From the NCBI GenBank assembly GCA_963513935.1, contig OY740769.1, positions 32,701,120-32,765,119 of the forward strand: a stretch of DNA of 64,000 bases, read 5' to 3'. The position numbers and the translations under genes were made by a program. Below, one piece after another: positions 47,101 to 60,300 of the stretch. The number at the start of each line of letters is the position of its first letter. Positions within the stretch are counted from its first letter, which is position 1. A model generated the notes under the pieces. It did not search any database, was not told the origin of the DNA, and worked only from the letters and a program-made list of their open reading frames with translations. Origin of the DNA: Aphrophora alni (taxonomy: Eukaryota; Arthropoda; Insecta; Hemiptera; Aphrophoridae).

Positions 47101-50100
47101 CCTAGTAGTGTAAGTTTGTTTTAAACAGTTGTTACACGTGTTTTAAACCTTGAATCTATGTATTACTACTCTCTTGACGTTGGCTAGGCCCTGGTGGGCA
47201 TTGTAGATGAAGGAGTCTTACCTAGTAGTGCAAGTTTGTTTGCAACAGTTGTTACACGTGTTTTAAACCCTGTACTTGTGTATTACTACTCTCTTGACGT
47301 TGGCTAGGCCTTGGTGGGCCTTGTAGATGAAGGAGTCTTACCTAGTAGTGCAAGTTTGTTTGCAACAGTTGGTACACGTGTTTTAAACCTTGTACTTGTG
47401 TATTACTACTCTCTTGACGTTGGCTAGGCCCTGGTGGGCCTTGTAGATGAAGGAGTCTTACCTAGTAGTGCAAGTTTGTTTGCAACAGTTGTTACACGTG
47501 TTTTAAACCCTGTACTTGTGTATTACTACTCTCTTGACGTTGGCTAGGCCTTGGTGGGCCTTGTAGATGAAGGAGTCTTACCTAGTAGTGTAAGTTTGTT
47601 TGCAACAGTTGGTACACGTGTTTTAAACCTTGTACTTGTGTATTACTACTCTCTTGACGTTGGCTAGGCCCTGGTGGGCCTTGTAGATGAAGGAGTCTTA
47701 CCTAGTAGTGTAAGTTTGTTTTAAACAGTTGTTACACGTGTTTTAAACCTTGTACTTGTGTATTACTACTCTCTTGACGTTGGCTAGGCCCTGGTGGGCC
47801 TTGTAGATGAAGGAGTCTTACCTAGTAGTGTGAGTTTGTTAGCAACAGTTGTTTCACGTGTTTTAAACCTTGTACTTGTGTATTACTACTCTCTTGACGT
47901 TGGCTAGGCCCTGGTGGGCCTTGTAGATGAAGGAGTCTTACCTAGTAGTGTAAGTTTGTTTGCAACAGTTGTTTCACGTGTTTTAAACCTTGTACTTGTG
48001 TATTACTACTCTCTTGACGTTGGCTAGGCCCTGGTGGGCCTTGTAGATGAAGGAGTCTTACCTAGTAGTGTAAGTTTGTTTTAAACAGTTGTTACACGTG
48101 TTTTAAACCTTGTACTTGTGTATTACTACTCTCTTGACGTTGGCTAGGCCCTGGTGGGCATTGTAGATGAAGGAGTCTTACCTAGTAGTGTAAGTTTGTT
48201 TTAAACAGTTGTTACACGTGTTTTAAACCTTGTACTTGTGTATTACTACTCTCTTGACGTTGGCTAGGCCCTGGTGGGCATTGTAGATGAAGGAGTCTTA
48301 CCTAGTAGTGTAAGTTTGTTTTAAACAGTTGTTACACGTGTTTTAAACCTTGTACTTGTGTATTACTACTCTCTTGACGTTGGCTAGGCCCTGGTGGGCA
48401 TTGTAGATGAAGGAGTCTTACCTAGTAGTGTAAGTTTGTTTGCAACAGTTGTTACACGTGTTTTAAACCTTGTACTTGTGTATTACTACTCTCTTGACGT
48501 TGGCTAGGCCCTGGTGGGCATTGTAGATGAAGGAGTCTTACCTAGTAGTGTAAGTTTGTTTGCAACAGTTGTTACACGTGTTTTAAACCTTGTACTTGTG
48601 TATTACTACTCTCTTGACGTTGGCTAGGACCTGGTGGGCATTGTAGATGAAGGAGTCTTACCTAGTAGTGTAAGTTTGTTTGCAACAGTTGTTACACGTG
48701 TTTTAAACCTTGTACTTGTGTATTACTACTCTCTTGACGTTGGCTAGGCCCTGGTGGGCATTGTAGATGAAGGAGTCTTACCTAGTAGTGTAAGTTTGTT
48801 TGCAACAGTTGTTACATGTGTTTTAAACCTTGTACTTGTGTATTACTACTCTCTTGACGTTGGCCAGGCCCTGGTGGGCCTTGTAGATGAAGGAGTCTTA
48901 CCTAGTAGTGTAAGTTTGTTTTAAACAGTTGTTACACGTGTTTTAAACCTTGTACTTGTGTATTACTACTCTCTTGACGTTGGCTAGGACCTGGTGGGCC
49001 TTGTAGATGAAGGAGTCTTACCTAGTAGTGTAAGTTTGTTTTAAACAGTTGTTACACGTGTTTTAAACCTTGTACTTGTGTATTACTACTCTCTTGACGT
49101 TGGCTAGGCCCTGGTGGGCATTGTAGATGAAGGAGTCTTACCTAGTAGTGTAAGTTTGTTTGCAACAGTTGTTACACGTGTTTTAAACCCTGTACTTGTG
49201 TATTACTACTCTCTTGACGTTGGCTAGTCCCTGGTGGGCCTTGTAGATGAAGGAGTCTTACCTAGTAGTGTAAGTTTGTTTTAAACAGTTGTTACACGTG
49301 TTTTAAACCTTGTACTTGTGTATTACTACTCTCTTGACGTTGGCTAGGCCCTGGTGGGCCTTGTAGATGAAGGAGTCTTACCTAGTAGTGTAAGTTTGTT
49401 TTAAACAGTTGTTACACGTGTTTTAAACCTTGTACTTGTGTATTACTACTCTCTTGACGTTGGCTAGTCCCTGGTGGGCCTTGTAGATGAAGGAGTCTTA
49501 CCTAGTAGTATAAGTTTGTTTTAAACAGTTGGTACACGTGTTTTAAACCTTGTACTTGTGTATTACTACTCTCTTGACGTTGGCTAGGACCTGGTGGGCA
49601 TTGTAGATGAAGGAGTCTTACCTAGTAGTGTAAGTTTGTTTTAAACAGTTGTTACACGTGTTTTAAACCTTGTACTTGTGTATTACTACTCTCTTGACGT
49701 TGGCTAGGCCCTGGTGGGCCTTGTAGATGAAGGAGTCTTACCTAGTAGTGTAAGTTTGTTTTAAACAGTTGTTACACGTGTTTTAAACCTTGTACTTGTG
49801 TATTACTACTCTCTTGACGTTGGCTAGGACCTGGTGGGCATTGTCGATGAAGGAGTCTTACCTAGTAGTGTAAGTTTGTTTTAAACAGTTGGTACACGTG
49901 TTTTAAACCTTGTACTTGTGTATTACTACTCTCTTGACGTTGGCTAGGCCCTGGTGGGCATTGTCGATGAAGGAGTCTTACCTAGTAGTGCAAGTTTGTT
50001 TTAAACAGTTGGTACACGTGTTTTAAACCTTGTACTTGTGTATTACTACTCTCTTGACGTTGGCTAGGCCCTGGTGGGCCTTGTAGATGAAGGAGTCTTA

Positions 50101-52293
50101 CCTAGTAGTGTAAGTTTGTTTTAAACAGTTGTTACACGTGTTTTAAACCTTGAATCTGTGTATTACTACTCTCTTGACGTTGGCTAGGCCCTGGTGGGCA
50201 TTGTAGATGAAGGAGTCTTACCTAGTAGTGCAAGTTTGTTTGCAACAGTTGTTACACGTGTTTTAAACCCTGTACTTGTGTATTACTACTCTCTTGACGT
50301 TGGCTAGGCCTTGGTGGGCCTTGTAGATGAAGGAGTCTTACCTAGTAGTGCAAGTTTGTTTGCAACAGTTGGTACACGTGTTTTAAACCTTGTACTTGTG
50401 TATTACTACTCTCTTGACGTTGGCTAGGCCCTGGTGGGCCTTGTAGATGAAGGAGTCTTACCTAGTAGTGCAAGGTTGTTTGCAACAGTTGTTACACGTG
50501 TTTTAAACCCTGTACTTGTGTATTACTACTCTCTTGACGTTGGCTAGGCCTTGGTGGGCCTTGTAGATGAAGGAGTCTTACCTAGTAGTGTAAGTTTGTT
50601 TGCAACAGTTGGTACACGTGTTTTAAACCTTGTACTTGTGTATTACTACTCTCTTGACGTTGGCTAGGCCCTGGTGGGCCTTGTAGATGAAGGAGTCTTA
50701 CCTAGTAGTGTAAGTTTGTTTTAAACAGTTGTTACACGTGTTTTAAACCTTGTACTTGTGTATTACTACTCTCTTGACGTTGGCTAGGCCCTGGTGGGCC
50801 TTGTAGATGAAGGAGTCTTACCTAGTAGTGTGAGTTTGTTAGCAACAGTTGTTTCACGTGTTTTAAACCTTGTACTTGTGTATTACTACTCTCTTGACGT
50901 TGGCTAGGCCCTGGTGGGCCTTGTAGATGAAGGAGTCTTACCTAGTAGTGTAAGTTTGTTTGCAACAGTTGTTTCACGTGTTTTAAACCTTGTACTTGTG
51001 TATTACTACTCTCTTGACGTTGGCTAGGCCCTGGTGGGCCTTGTAGATGAAGGAGTCTTACCTAGTAGTGTGAGTTTGTTTGCAACAGTTGTTACACGTG
51101 TTTTAAACCTTGTACTTGTGTATTACTACTCTCTTGACGTTGGCTAGGCCCTGGTGGGCCTTGTAGATGAAGGAGTCTTACCTAGTAGTGTAAGTTTGTT
51201 TGCAACAGTTGTTTCACGTGTTTTAAACCTTGTACTTGTGTATTACTACTCTCTTGACGTTGGCTAGGCCCTGGTGGGCCTTGTAGATGAAGGAGTCTTA
51301 CCTAGTAGTGTAAGTTTGTTTTAAACAGTTGTTACACGTGTTTTAAACCTTGTACTTGTGTATTACTACTCTCTTGACGTTGGCTAGGACCTGGTGGGCA
51401 TTGTAGATGAAGGAGTCTTACCTAGTAGTGTAAGTTTGTTTTAAACAGTTGTTACACGTGTTTTAAACCTTGAATCTGTGTATTACTACTCTCTTGACGT
51501 TGGCTAGGCCCTGGTGGGCCTTGTAGATGAAGTAGTCTTACCTAGTAGTGTAAGTTTGTTTTAAACAGTTGTTACACGTGTTTTAAACCTTGAATCTGTG
51601 TATTACTACTCTCTTGACGTTGGCTAGGCCCTGGTGGGCCTTGTAGATGAAGGAGTCTTACCTAGTAGTGTAAGTTTGTTTTAAACAGTTGTTACACGTG
51701 TTTTAAACCTTGAATCTGTGTATTACTACTCTCTTGACGTTGGCTAGGCCCTGGTGGGCATTGTAGATGAAGGAGTCTTACCTAGTAGTGTAAGTTTGTT
51801 TTAAACAGTTGTTACACGTGTTTTAAACCTTGAATCTGTGTATTACTACTCTCTTGACGTTGGCTAGGCCCTGGTGGGCCTTGTAGATGAAGGAGTCTTA
51901 CCTAGTAGTGTAAGTTTGTTTTAAACAGTTGTTACACGTGTTTTAAACCTTGAATCTGTGTATTACTACTCTCTTGACGTTGGCTAGGCCCTGGTGGGCA
52001 TTGTAGATGAAGGAGTCTTACCTAGTAGTGTAAGTTTGTTTTAAACAGTTGTTACACGTGTTTTAAACCTTGAATCTGTGTATTACTACTCTCTTGACGT
52101 TGGCTAGGCCCTGGTGGGCATTGTAGATGAAGGAGTCTTACCTAGTAGTGTAAGTTTGTTTTAAACAGTTGTTACACGTGTTTTAAACCTTGAATCTGTG
52201 TATTACTACTCTCTTGACGTTGGCTAGGCCCTGGTGGGCCTTGTAGATGAAGGAGTCTTACCTAGTAGTGTAAGTTTGTTTTAAACAGTTGTT
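44135..52293 (+). repeat. Higher-order repeat segment 6, 68 monomers, with a 25-monomer duplication
   Basis: 8159 bp (68 x 120 minus 1). GGCCAGG occurs twice (starting 45,862 and 48,862), as do TTAGCAAC (47,839 and 50,839) and the TTGTCGATG pair, in each case exactly 3000 bp apart. A block of 25 monomers has been duplicated inside one HOR unit. Confidence 0.85.
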
Positions 52294-55200
52294 ACACCGT
52301 TTTAAACCTTGAATCTGTGTATTACTACTCTCTTGACGTTGGCTAGGCCCTGGTGGGCCTTGTAGATGAAGGAGTCTTACCTAGTAGTGTAAGTTTGTTT
52401 TAAACAGTTGTTACACGTGTTTTAAACCTTGAATCTGTGTATTACTACTCTCTTGACGTTGGCTAGGCCCTGGTGGGCATTGTAGATGAAGGAGTCTTAC
52501 CTAGTAGTGTAAGTTTGTTTTAAACAGTTGTTACACGTGTTTTAAACCTTGAATCTGTGTATTACTACTCTCTTGACGTTGGCTAGGCCCTGGTGGGCCT
52601 TGTAGATGAAGGAGTCTTACCTAGTAGTGTAAGTTTGTTTTAAACAGTTGTTACACGTGTTTTAAACCTTGAATCTGTGTATTACTACTCTCTTGACGTT
52701 GGCTAGGCCCTGGTGGGCATTGTAGATGAAGGAGTCTTACCTAGTAGTGTAAGTTTGTTTTAAACAGTTGTTACACGTGTTTTAAACCTTGAATCTGTGT
52801 ATTACTACTCTCTTGACGTTGGCTAGGCCCTGGTGGGCATTGTAGATGAAGGAGTCTTACCTAGTAGTGTAAGTTTGTTTTAAACAGTTGTTACACGTGT
52901 TTTAAACCTTGAATCTGTGTATTACTACTCTCTTGACGTTGGCTAGGCCCTGGTGGGCCTTGTAGATGAAGGAGTCTTACCTAGTAGTGTAAGTTTGTTT
53001 GCAACAGTTGTTGCACGTGTTTTAAACCTTGTACTTGTGTATTACTACTCTCTTGACGTTGGCTAGGCCCTGGTGGGCCTTGTAGATGAAGGAGTCTTAC
53101 CTAGTAGTGTAAGTTTGTTTTAAACAGTTGTTACACGTGTTTTAAACCTTGTACTTGTGTATTACTACTCTCTTGACGTTGGCTAGGCCCTGGTGGGCAT
53201 TGTAGATGAAGGAGTCTTACCTAGTAGTGTAAGTTTGTTTTAAACAGTTGTTACACGTGTTTTAAACCTTGTACTTGTGTATTACTACTCTCTTGACGTT
53301 GGCTAGGCCCTGGTGGGCATTGTAGATGAAGGAGTCTTACCTAGTAGTGTAAGTTTGTTTGCAACAGTTGTTACACGTGTTTTAAACCTTGTACTTGTGT
53401 ATTACTACTCTCTTGACGTTGGCTAGGCCCTGGTGGGCATTGTAGATGAAGGAGTCTTACCTAGTAGTGTAAGTTTGTTTGCAACAGTTGTTACACGTGT
53501 TTTAAACCTTGTACTTGTGTATTACTACTCTCTTGACGTTGGCTAGGACCTGGTGGGCATTGTAGATGAAGGAGTCTTACCTAGTAGTGTAAGTTTGTTT
53601 GCAACAGTTGTTACACGTGTTTTAAACCTTGTACTTGTGTATTACTACTCTCTTGACGTTGGCTAGGACCTGGTGGGCATTGTAGATGAAGGAGTCTTAC
53701 CTAGTAGTGTAAGTTTGTTTGCAACAGTTGTTACACGTGTTTTAAACCTTGTACTTGTGTATTACTACTCTCTTGACGTTGGCTAGGCCCTGGTGGGCAT
53801 TGTAGATGAAGGAGTCTTACCTAGTAGTGTAAGTTTGTTTGCAACAGTTGTTACACGTGTTTTAAACCTTGTACTTGTGTATTACTACTCTCTTGACGTT
53901 GGCCAGGCCCTGGTGGGCCTTGTAGATGAAGGAGTCTTACCTAGTAGTGTAAGTTTGTTTTAAACAGTTGTTACACGTGTTTTAAACCTTGTACTTGTGT
54001 ATTACTACTCTCTTGACGTTGGCTAGGACCTGGTGGGCCTTGTAGATGAAGGAGTCTTACCTAGTAGTGTAAGTTTGTTTTAAACAGTTGTTACACGTGT
54101 TTTAAACCTTGTACTTGTGTATTACTACTCTCTTGACGTTGGCTAGGCCCTGGTGGGCATTGTAGATGAAGGAGTCTTACCTAGTAGTGTAAGTTTGTTT
54201 GCAACAGTTGTTACACGTGTTTTAAACCCTGTACTTGTGTATTACTACTCTCTTGACGTTGGCTAGTCCCTGGTGGGCCTTGTAGATGAAGGAGTCTTAC
54301 CTAGTAGTGTAAGTTTGTTTTAAACAGTTGTTACACGTGTTTTAAACCTTGTACTTGTGTATTACTACTCTCTTGACGTTGGCTAGGCCCTGGTGGGCCT
54401 TGTAGATGAAGGAGTCTTACCTAGTAGTGTAAGTTTGTTTTAAACAGTTGTTACACGTGTTTTAAACCTTGTACTTGTGTATTACTACTCTCTTGACGTT
54501 GGCTAGTCCCTGGTGGGCCTTGTAGATGAAGGAGTCTTACCTAGTAGTATAAGTTTGTTTTAAACAGTTGGTACACGTGTTTTAAACCTTGTACTTGTGT
54601 ATTACTACTCTCTTGACGTTGGCTAGGACCTGGTGGGCATTGTAGATGAAGGAGTCTTACCTAGTAGTGTAAGTTTGTTTTAAACAGTTGTTACACGTGT
54701 TTTAAACCTTGTACTTGTGTATTACTACTCTCTTGACGTTGGCTAGGCCCTGGTGGGCCTTGTAGATGAAGGAGTCTTACCTAGTAGTGTAAGTTTGTTT
54801 TAAACAGTTGTTACACGTGTTTTAAACCTTGTACTTGTGTATTACTACTCTCTTGACGTTGGCTAGGACCTGGTGGGCATTGTCGATGAAGGAGTCTTAC
54901 CTAGTAGTGTAAGTTTGTTTTAAACAGTTGGTACACGTGTTTTAAACCTTGTACTTGTGTATTACTACTCTCTTGACGTTGGCTAGGCCCTGGTGGGCAT
55001 TGTCAATGAAGGAGTCTTACCTAGTAGTGCAAGTTTGTTTTAAACAGTTGGTACACGTGTTTTAAACCTTGTACTTGTGTATTACTACTCTCTTGACGTT
55101 GGCTAGGCCCTGGTGGGCCTTGTAGATGAAGGAGTCTTACCTAGTAGTGTAAGTTTGTTTTAAACAGTTGTTACACGTGTTTTAAACCTTGAATCTGTGT

Positions 55201-57332
55201 ATTACTACTCTCTTGACGTTGGCTAGGCCCAGGTGGGCATTGTAGATGAAGGAGTCTTACCTAGTAGTGCAAGTTTGTTTGCAACAGTTGTTACACGTGT
55301 TTTAAACCCTGTACTTGTGTATTACTACTCTCTTGACGTTGGCAAGGCCTTGGTGGGCCTTGTAGATGAAGGAGTCTTACCTAGTAGTGCAAGTTTGTTT
55401 GCAACAGTTGGTACACGTGTTTTAAACCTTGTACTTGTGTATTACTACTCTCTTGACGTTGGCTAGGCCCTGGTGGGCCTTGTAGATGAAGGAGTCTTAC
55501 CTAGTAGTGCAAGTTTGTTTGCAACAGTTGTTACACGTGTTTTAAACCCTGTACTTGTGTATTACTACTCTCTTGACGTTGGCTAGGCCTTGGTGGGCCT
55601 TGTAGATGAAGGAGTCTTACCTAGTAGTGTAAGTTTGTTTGCAACAGTTGGTACACGTGTTTTAAACCTTGTACTTGTGTATTACTACTCTCTTGACGTT
55701 GGCTAGGCCCTGGTGGGCCTTGTAGATGAAGGAGTCTTACCTAGTAGTGTAAGTTTGTTTTAAACAGTTGTTACACGTGTTTTAAACCTTGTACTTGTGT
55801 ATTACTACTCTCTTGACGTTGGCTAGGCCCTGGTGGGCCTTGTAGATGAAGGAGTCTTACCTAGTAGTGTGAGTTTGTTAGCAACAGTTGTTTCACGTGT
55901 TTTAAACCTTGTACTTGTGTATTACTACTCTCTTGACGTTGGCTAGGCCCTGGTGGGCCTTGTAGATGAAGGAGTCTTACCTAGTAGTGTAAGTTTGTTT
56001 GCAACAGTTGTTTCACGTGTTTTAAACCTTGTACTTGTGTATTACTACTCTCTTGACGTTGGCTAGGCCCTGGTGGGCCTTGTAGATGAAGGAGTCTTAC
56101 CTAGTAGTGTGAGTTTGTTTGCAACAGTTGTTACACGTGTTTTAAACCTTGTACTTGTGTATTACTACTCTCTTGACGTTGGCTAGGCCCTGGTGGGCCT
56201 TGTAGATGAAGGAGTCTTACCTAGTAGTGTAAGTTTGTTTGCAACAGTTGTTTCACGTGTTTTAAACCTTGTACTTGTGTATTACTACTCTCTTGACGTT
56301 GGCTAGGCCCTGGTGGGCCTTGTAGATGAAGGAGTCTTACGTAGTAGTGTAAGTTTGTTTTAAACAGTTGTTACACGTGTTTTAAACCTTGTACTTGTGT
56401 ATTACTACTCTCTTGACGTTGGCTAGGACCTGGTGGGCATTGTAGATGAAGGAGTCTTACCTAGTAGTGTAAGTTTGTTTTAAACAGTTGTTACACGTGT
56501 TTTAAACCTTGAATCTGTGTATTACTACTCTCTTGACGTTGGCTAGGCCCTGGTGGGCCTTGTAGATGAAGTAGTCTTACCTAGTAGTGTAAGTTTGTTT
56601 TAAACAGTTGTTACACGTGTTTTAAACCTTGAATCTGTGTATTACTACTCTCTTGACGTTGGCTAGGCCCTGGTGGGCCTTGTAGATGAAGGAGTCTTAC
56701 CTAGTAGTGTAAGTTTGTTTTAAACAGTTGTTACACGTGTTTTAAACCTTGAATCTGTGTATTACTACTCTCTTGACGTTGGCTAGGCCCTGGTGGGCAT
56801 TGTAGATGAAGGAGTCTTACCTAGTAGTGTAAGTTTGTTTTAAACAGTTGTTACACGTGTTTTAAACCTTGAATCTGTGTATTACTACTCTCTTGACGTT
56901 GGCTAGGCCCTGGTGGGCCTTGTAGATGAAGGAGTCTTACCTAGTAGTGTAAGTTTGTTTTAAACAGTTGTTACACGTGTTTTAAACCTTGAATCTGTGT
57001 ATTACTACTCTCTTGACGTTGGCTAGGCCCTGGTGGGCATTGTAGATGAAGGAGTCTTACCTAGTAGTGTAAGTTTGTTTTAAACAGTTGTTACACGTGT
57101 TTTAAACCTTGAATCTGTGTATTACTACTCTCTTGACGTTGGCTAGGCCCTGGTGGGCATTGTAGATGAAGGAGTCTTACCTAGTAGTGTAAGTTTGTTT
57201 TAAACAGTTGTTACACGTGTTTTAAACCTTGAATCTGTGTATTACTACTCTCTTGACGTTGGCTAGGCCCTGGTGGGCCTTGTAGATGAAGGAGTCTTAC
57301 CTAGTAGTGTAAGTTTGTTTTAAACAGTTGTT
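52294..57332 (+). repeat. Higher-order repeat segment 7, 42 monomers
   Basis: 5039 bp (42 x 120 minus 1). It contains the only unit in which the in-frame TAG became AAG (55,344-55,346), creating a 77-codon open stretch at 55,233-55,466 that begins with GTG. Confidence 0.85.
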
Positions 57333-60300
57333 ACACCGTTTTAAACCTTGAATCTGTGTATTACTACTCTCTTGACGTTGGCTAGGCCCTGGTGGGCCTT
57401 GTAGATGAAGGAGTCTTACCTAGTAGTGTAAGTTTGTTTTAAACAGTTGTTACACGTGTTTTAAACCTTGAATCTGTGTATTACTACTCTCTTGACGTTG
57501 GCTAGGCCCTGGTGGGCATTGTAGATGAAGGAGTCTTACCTAGTAGTGTAAGTTTGTTTTAAACAGTTGTTACACGTGTTTTAAACCTTGAATCTGTGTA
57601 TTACTACTCTCTTGACGTTGGCTAGGCCCTGGTGGGCCTTGTAGATGAAGGAGTCTTACCTAGTAGTGTAAGTTTGTTTTAAACAGTTGTTACACGTGTT
57701 TTAAACCTTGAATCTGTGTATTACTACTCTCTTGACGTTGGCTAGGCCCTGGTGGGCATTGTAGATGAAGGAGTCTTACCTAGTAGTGTAAGTTTGTTTT
57801 AAACAGTTGTTACACGTGTTTTAAACCTTGAATCTGTGTATTACTACTCTCTTGACGTTGGCTAGGCCCTGGTGGGCATTGTAGATGAAGGAGTCTTACC
57901 TAGTAGTGTAAGTTTGTTTTAAACAGTTGTTACACGTGTTTTAAACCTTGAATCTGTGTATTACTACTCTCTTGACGTTGGCTAGGCCCTGGTGGGCATT
58001 GTAGATGAAGGAGTCTTACCTAGTAGTGTAAGTTTGTTTTAAACAGTTGTTACACGTGTTTTAAACCTTGAATCTGTGTATTACTACTCTCTTGACGTTG
58101 GCTAGGCCCTGGTGGGCCTTGTAGATGAAGGAGTCTTACCTAGTAGTGTAAGTTTGTTTGCAACAGTTGTTGCACGTGTTTTAAACCTTGTACTTGTGTA
58201 TTACTACTCTCTTGACGTTGGCTAGGCCCTGGTGGGCCTTGTAGATGAAGGAGTCTTACCTAGTAGTGTAAGTTTGTTTTAAACAGTTGTTACACGTGTT
58301 TTAAACCTTGTACTTGTGTATTACTACTCTCTTGACGTTGGCTAGGCCCTGGTGGGCATTGTAGATGAAGGAGTCTTACCTAGTAGTGTAAGTTTGTTTT
58401 AAACAGTTGTTACACGTGTTTTAAACCTTGTACTTGTGTATTACTACTCTCTTGACGTTGGCTAGGCCCTGGTGGGCATTGTAGATGAAGGAGTCTTACC
58501 TAGTAGTGTAAGTTTGTTTGCAACAGTTGTTACACGTGTTTTAAACCTTGTACTTGTGTATTACTACTCTCTTGACGTTGGCTAGGCCCTGGTGGGCATT
58601 GTAGATGAAGGAGTCTTACCTAGTAGTGTAAGTTTGTTTGCAACAGTTGTTACACGTGTTTTAAACCTTGTACTTGTGTATTACTACTCTCTTGACGTTG
58701 GCTAGGACCTGGTGGGCATTGTAGATGAAGGAGTCTTACCTAGTAGTGTAAGTTTGTTTGCAACAGTTGTTACACGTGTTTTAAACCTTGTACTTGTGTA
58801 TTACTACTCTCTTGACGTTGGCTAGGCCCTGGTGGGCATTGTAGATGAAGGAGTCTTACCTAGTAGTGTAAGTTTGTTTGCAACAGTTGTTACATGTGTT
58901 TTAAACCTTGTACTTGTGTATTACTACTCTCTTGACGTTGGCCAGGCCCTGGTGGGCCTTGTAGATGAAGGAGTCTTACCTAGTAGTGTAAGTTTGTTTT
59001 AAACAGTTGTTACACGTGTTTTAAACCTTGTACTTGTGTATTACTACTCTCTTGACGTTGGCTAGGACCTGGTGGGCCTTGTAGATGAAGGAGTCTTACC
59101 TAGTAGTGTAAGTTTGTTTTAAACAGTTGTTACACGTGTTTTAAACCTTGTACTTGTGTATTACTACTCTCTTGACGTTGGCTAGGCCCTGGTGGGCATT
59201 GTAGATGAAGGAGTCTTACCTAGTAGTGTAAGTTTGTTTGCAACAGTTGTTACACGTGTTTTAAACCCTGTACTTGTGTATTACTACTCTCTTGACGTTG
59301 GCTAGTCCCTGGTGGGCCTTGTAGATGAAGGAGTCTTACCTAGTAGTGTAAGTTTGTTTTAAACAGTTGTTACACGTGTTTTAAACCTTGTACTTGTGTA
59401 TTACTACTCTCTTGACGTTGGCTAGGCCCTGGTGGGCCTTGTAGATGAAGGAGTCTTACCTAGTAGTGTAAGTTTGTTTTAAACAGTTGTTACACGTGTT
59501 TTAAACCTTGTACTTGTGTATTACTACTCTCTTGACGTTGGCTAGTCCCTGGTGGGCCTTGTAGATGAAGGAGTCTTACCTAGTAGTGTAAGTTTGTTTT
59601 AAACAGTTGGTACACGTGTTTTAAACCTTGTACTTGTGTATTACTACTCTCTTGACGTTGGCTAGGACCTGGTGGGCATTGTAGATGAAGGAGTCTTACC
59701 TAGTAGTGTAAGTTTGTTTTAAACAGTTGTTACACGTGTTTTAAACCTTGTACTTGTGTATTACTACTCTCTTGACGTTGGCTAGGCCCTGGTGGGCCTT
59801 GTAGATGAAGGAGTCTTACCTAGTAGTGTAAGTTTGTTTTAAACAGTTGTTACACGTGTTTTAAACCTTGTACTTGTGTATTACTACTCTCTTGACGTTG
59901 GCTAGGACCTGGTGGGCATTGTCGATGAAGGAGTCTTACCTAGTAGTGTAAGTTTGTTTTAAACAGTTGGTACACGTGTTTTAAACCTTGTACTTGTGTA
60001 TTACTACTCTCTTGACGTTGGCTAGGCCCTGGTGGGCATTGTCGATGAAGGAGTCTTACCTAGTAGTGCAAGTTTGTTTTAAACAGTTGGTACACGTGTT
60101 TTAAACCTTGTACTTGTGTATTACTACTCTCTTGACGTTGGCTAGGCCCTGGTGGGCATTGTAGATGAAGGAGTCTTACCTAGTAGTGTAAGTTTGTTTG
60201 CAACAGTTGTTACACGTGTTTTAAACCCTGTACTTGTGTATTACTACTCTCTTGACGTTGGCTAGTCCCTGGTGGGCCTTGTAGATGAAGGAGTCTTACC

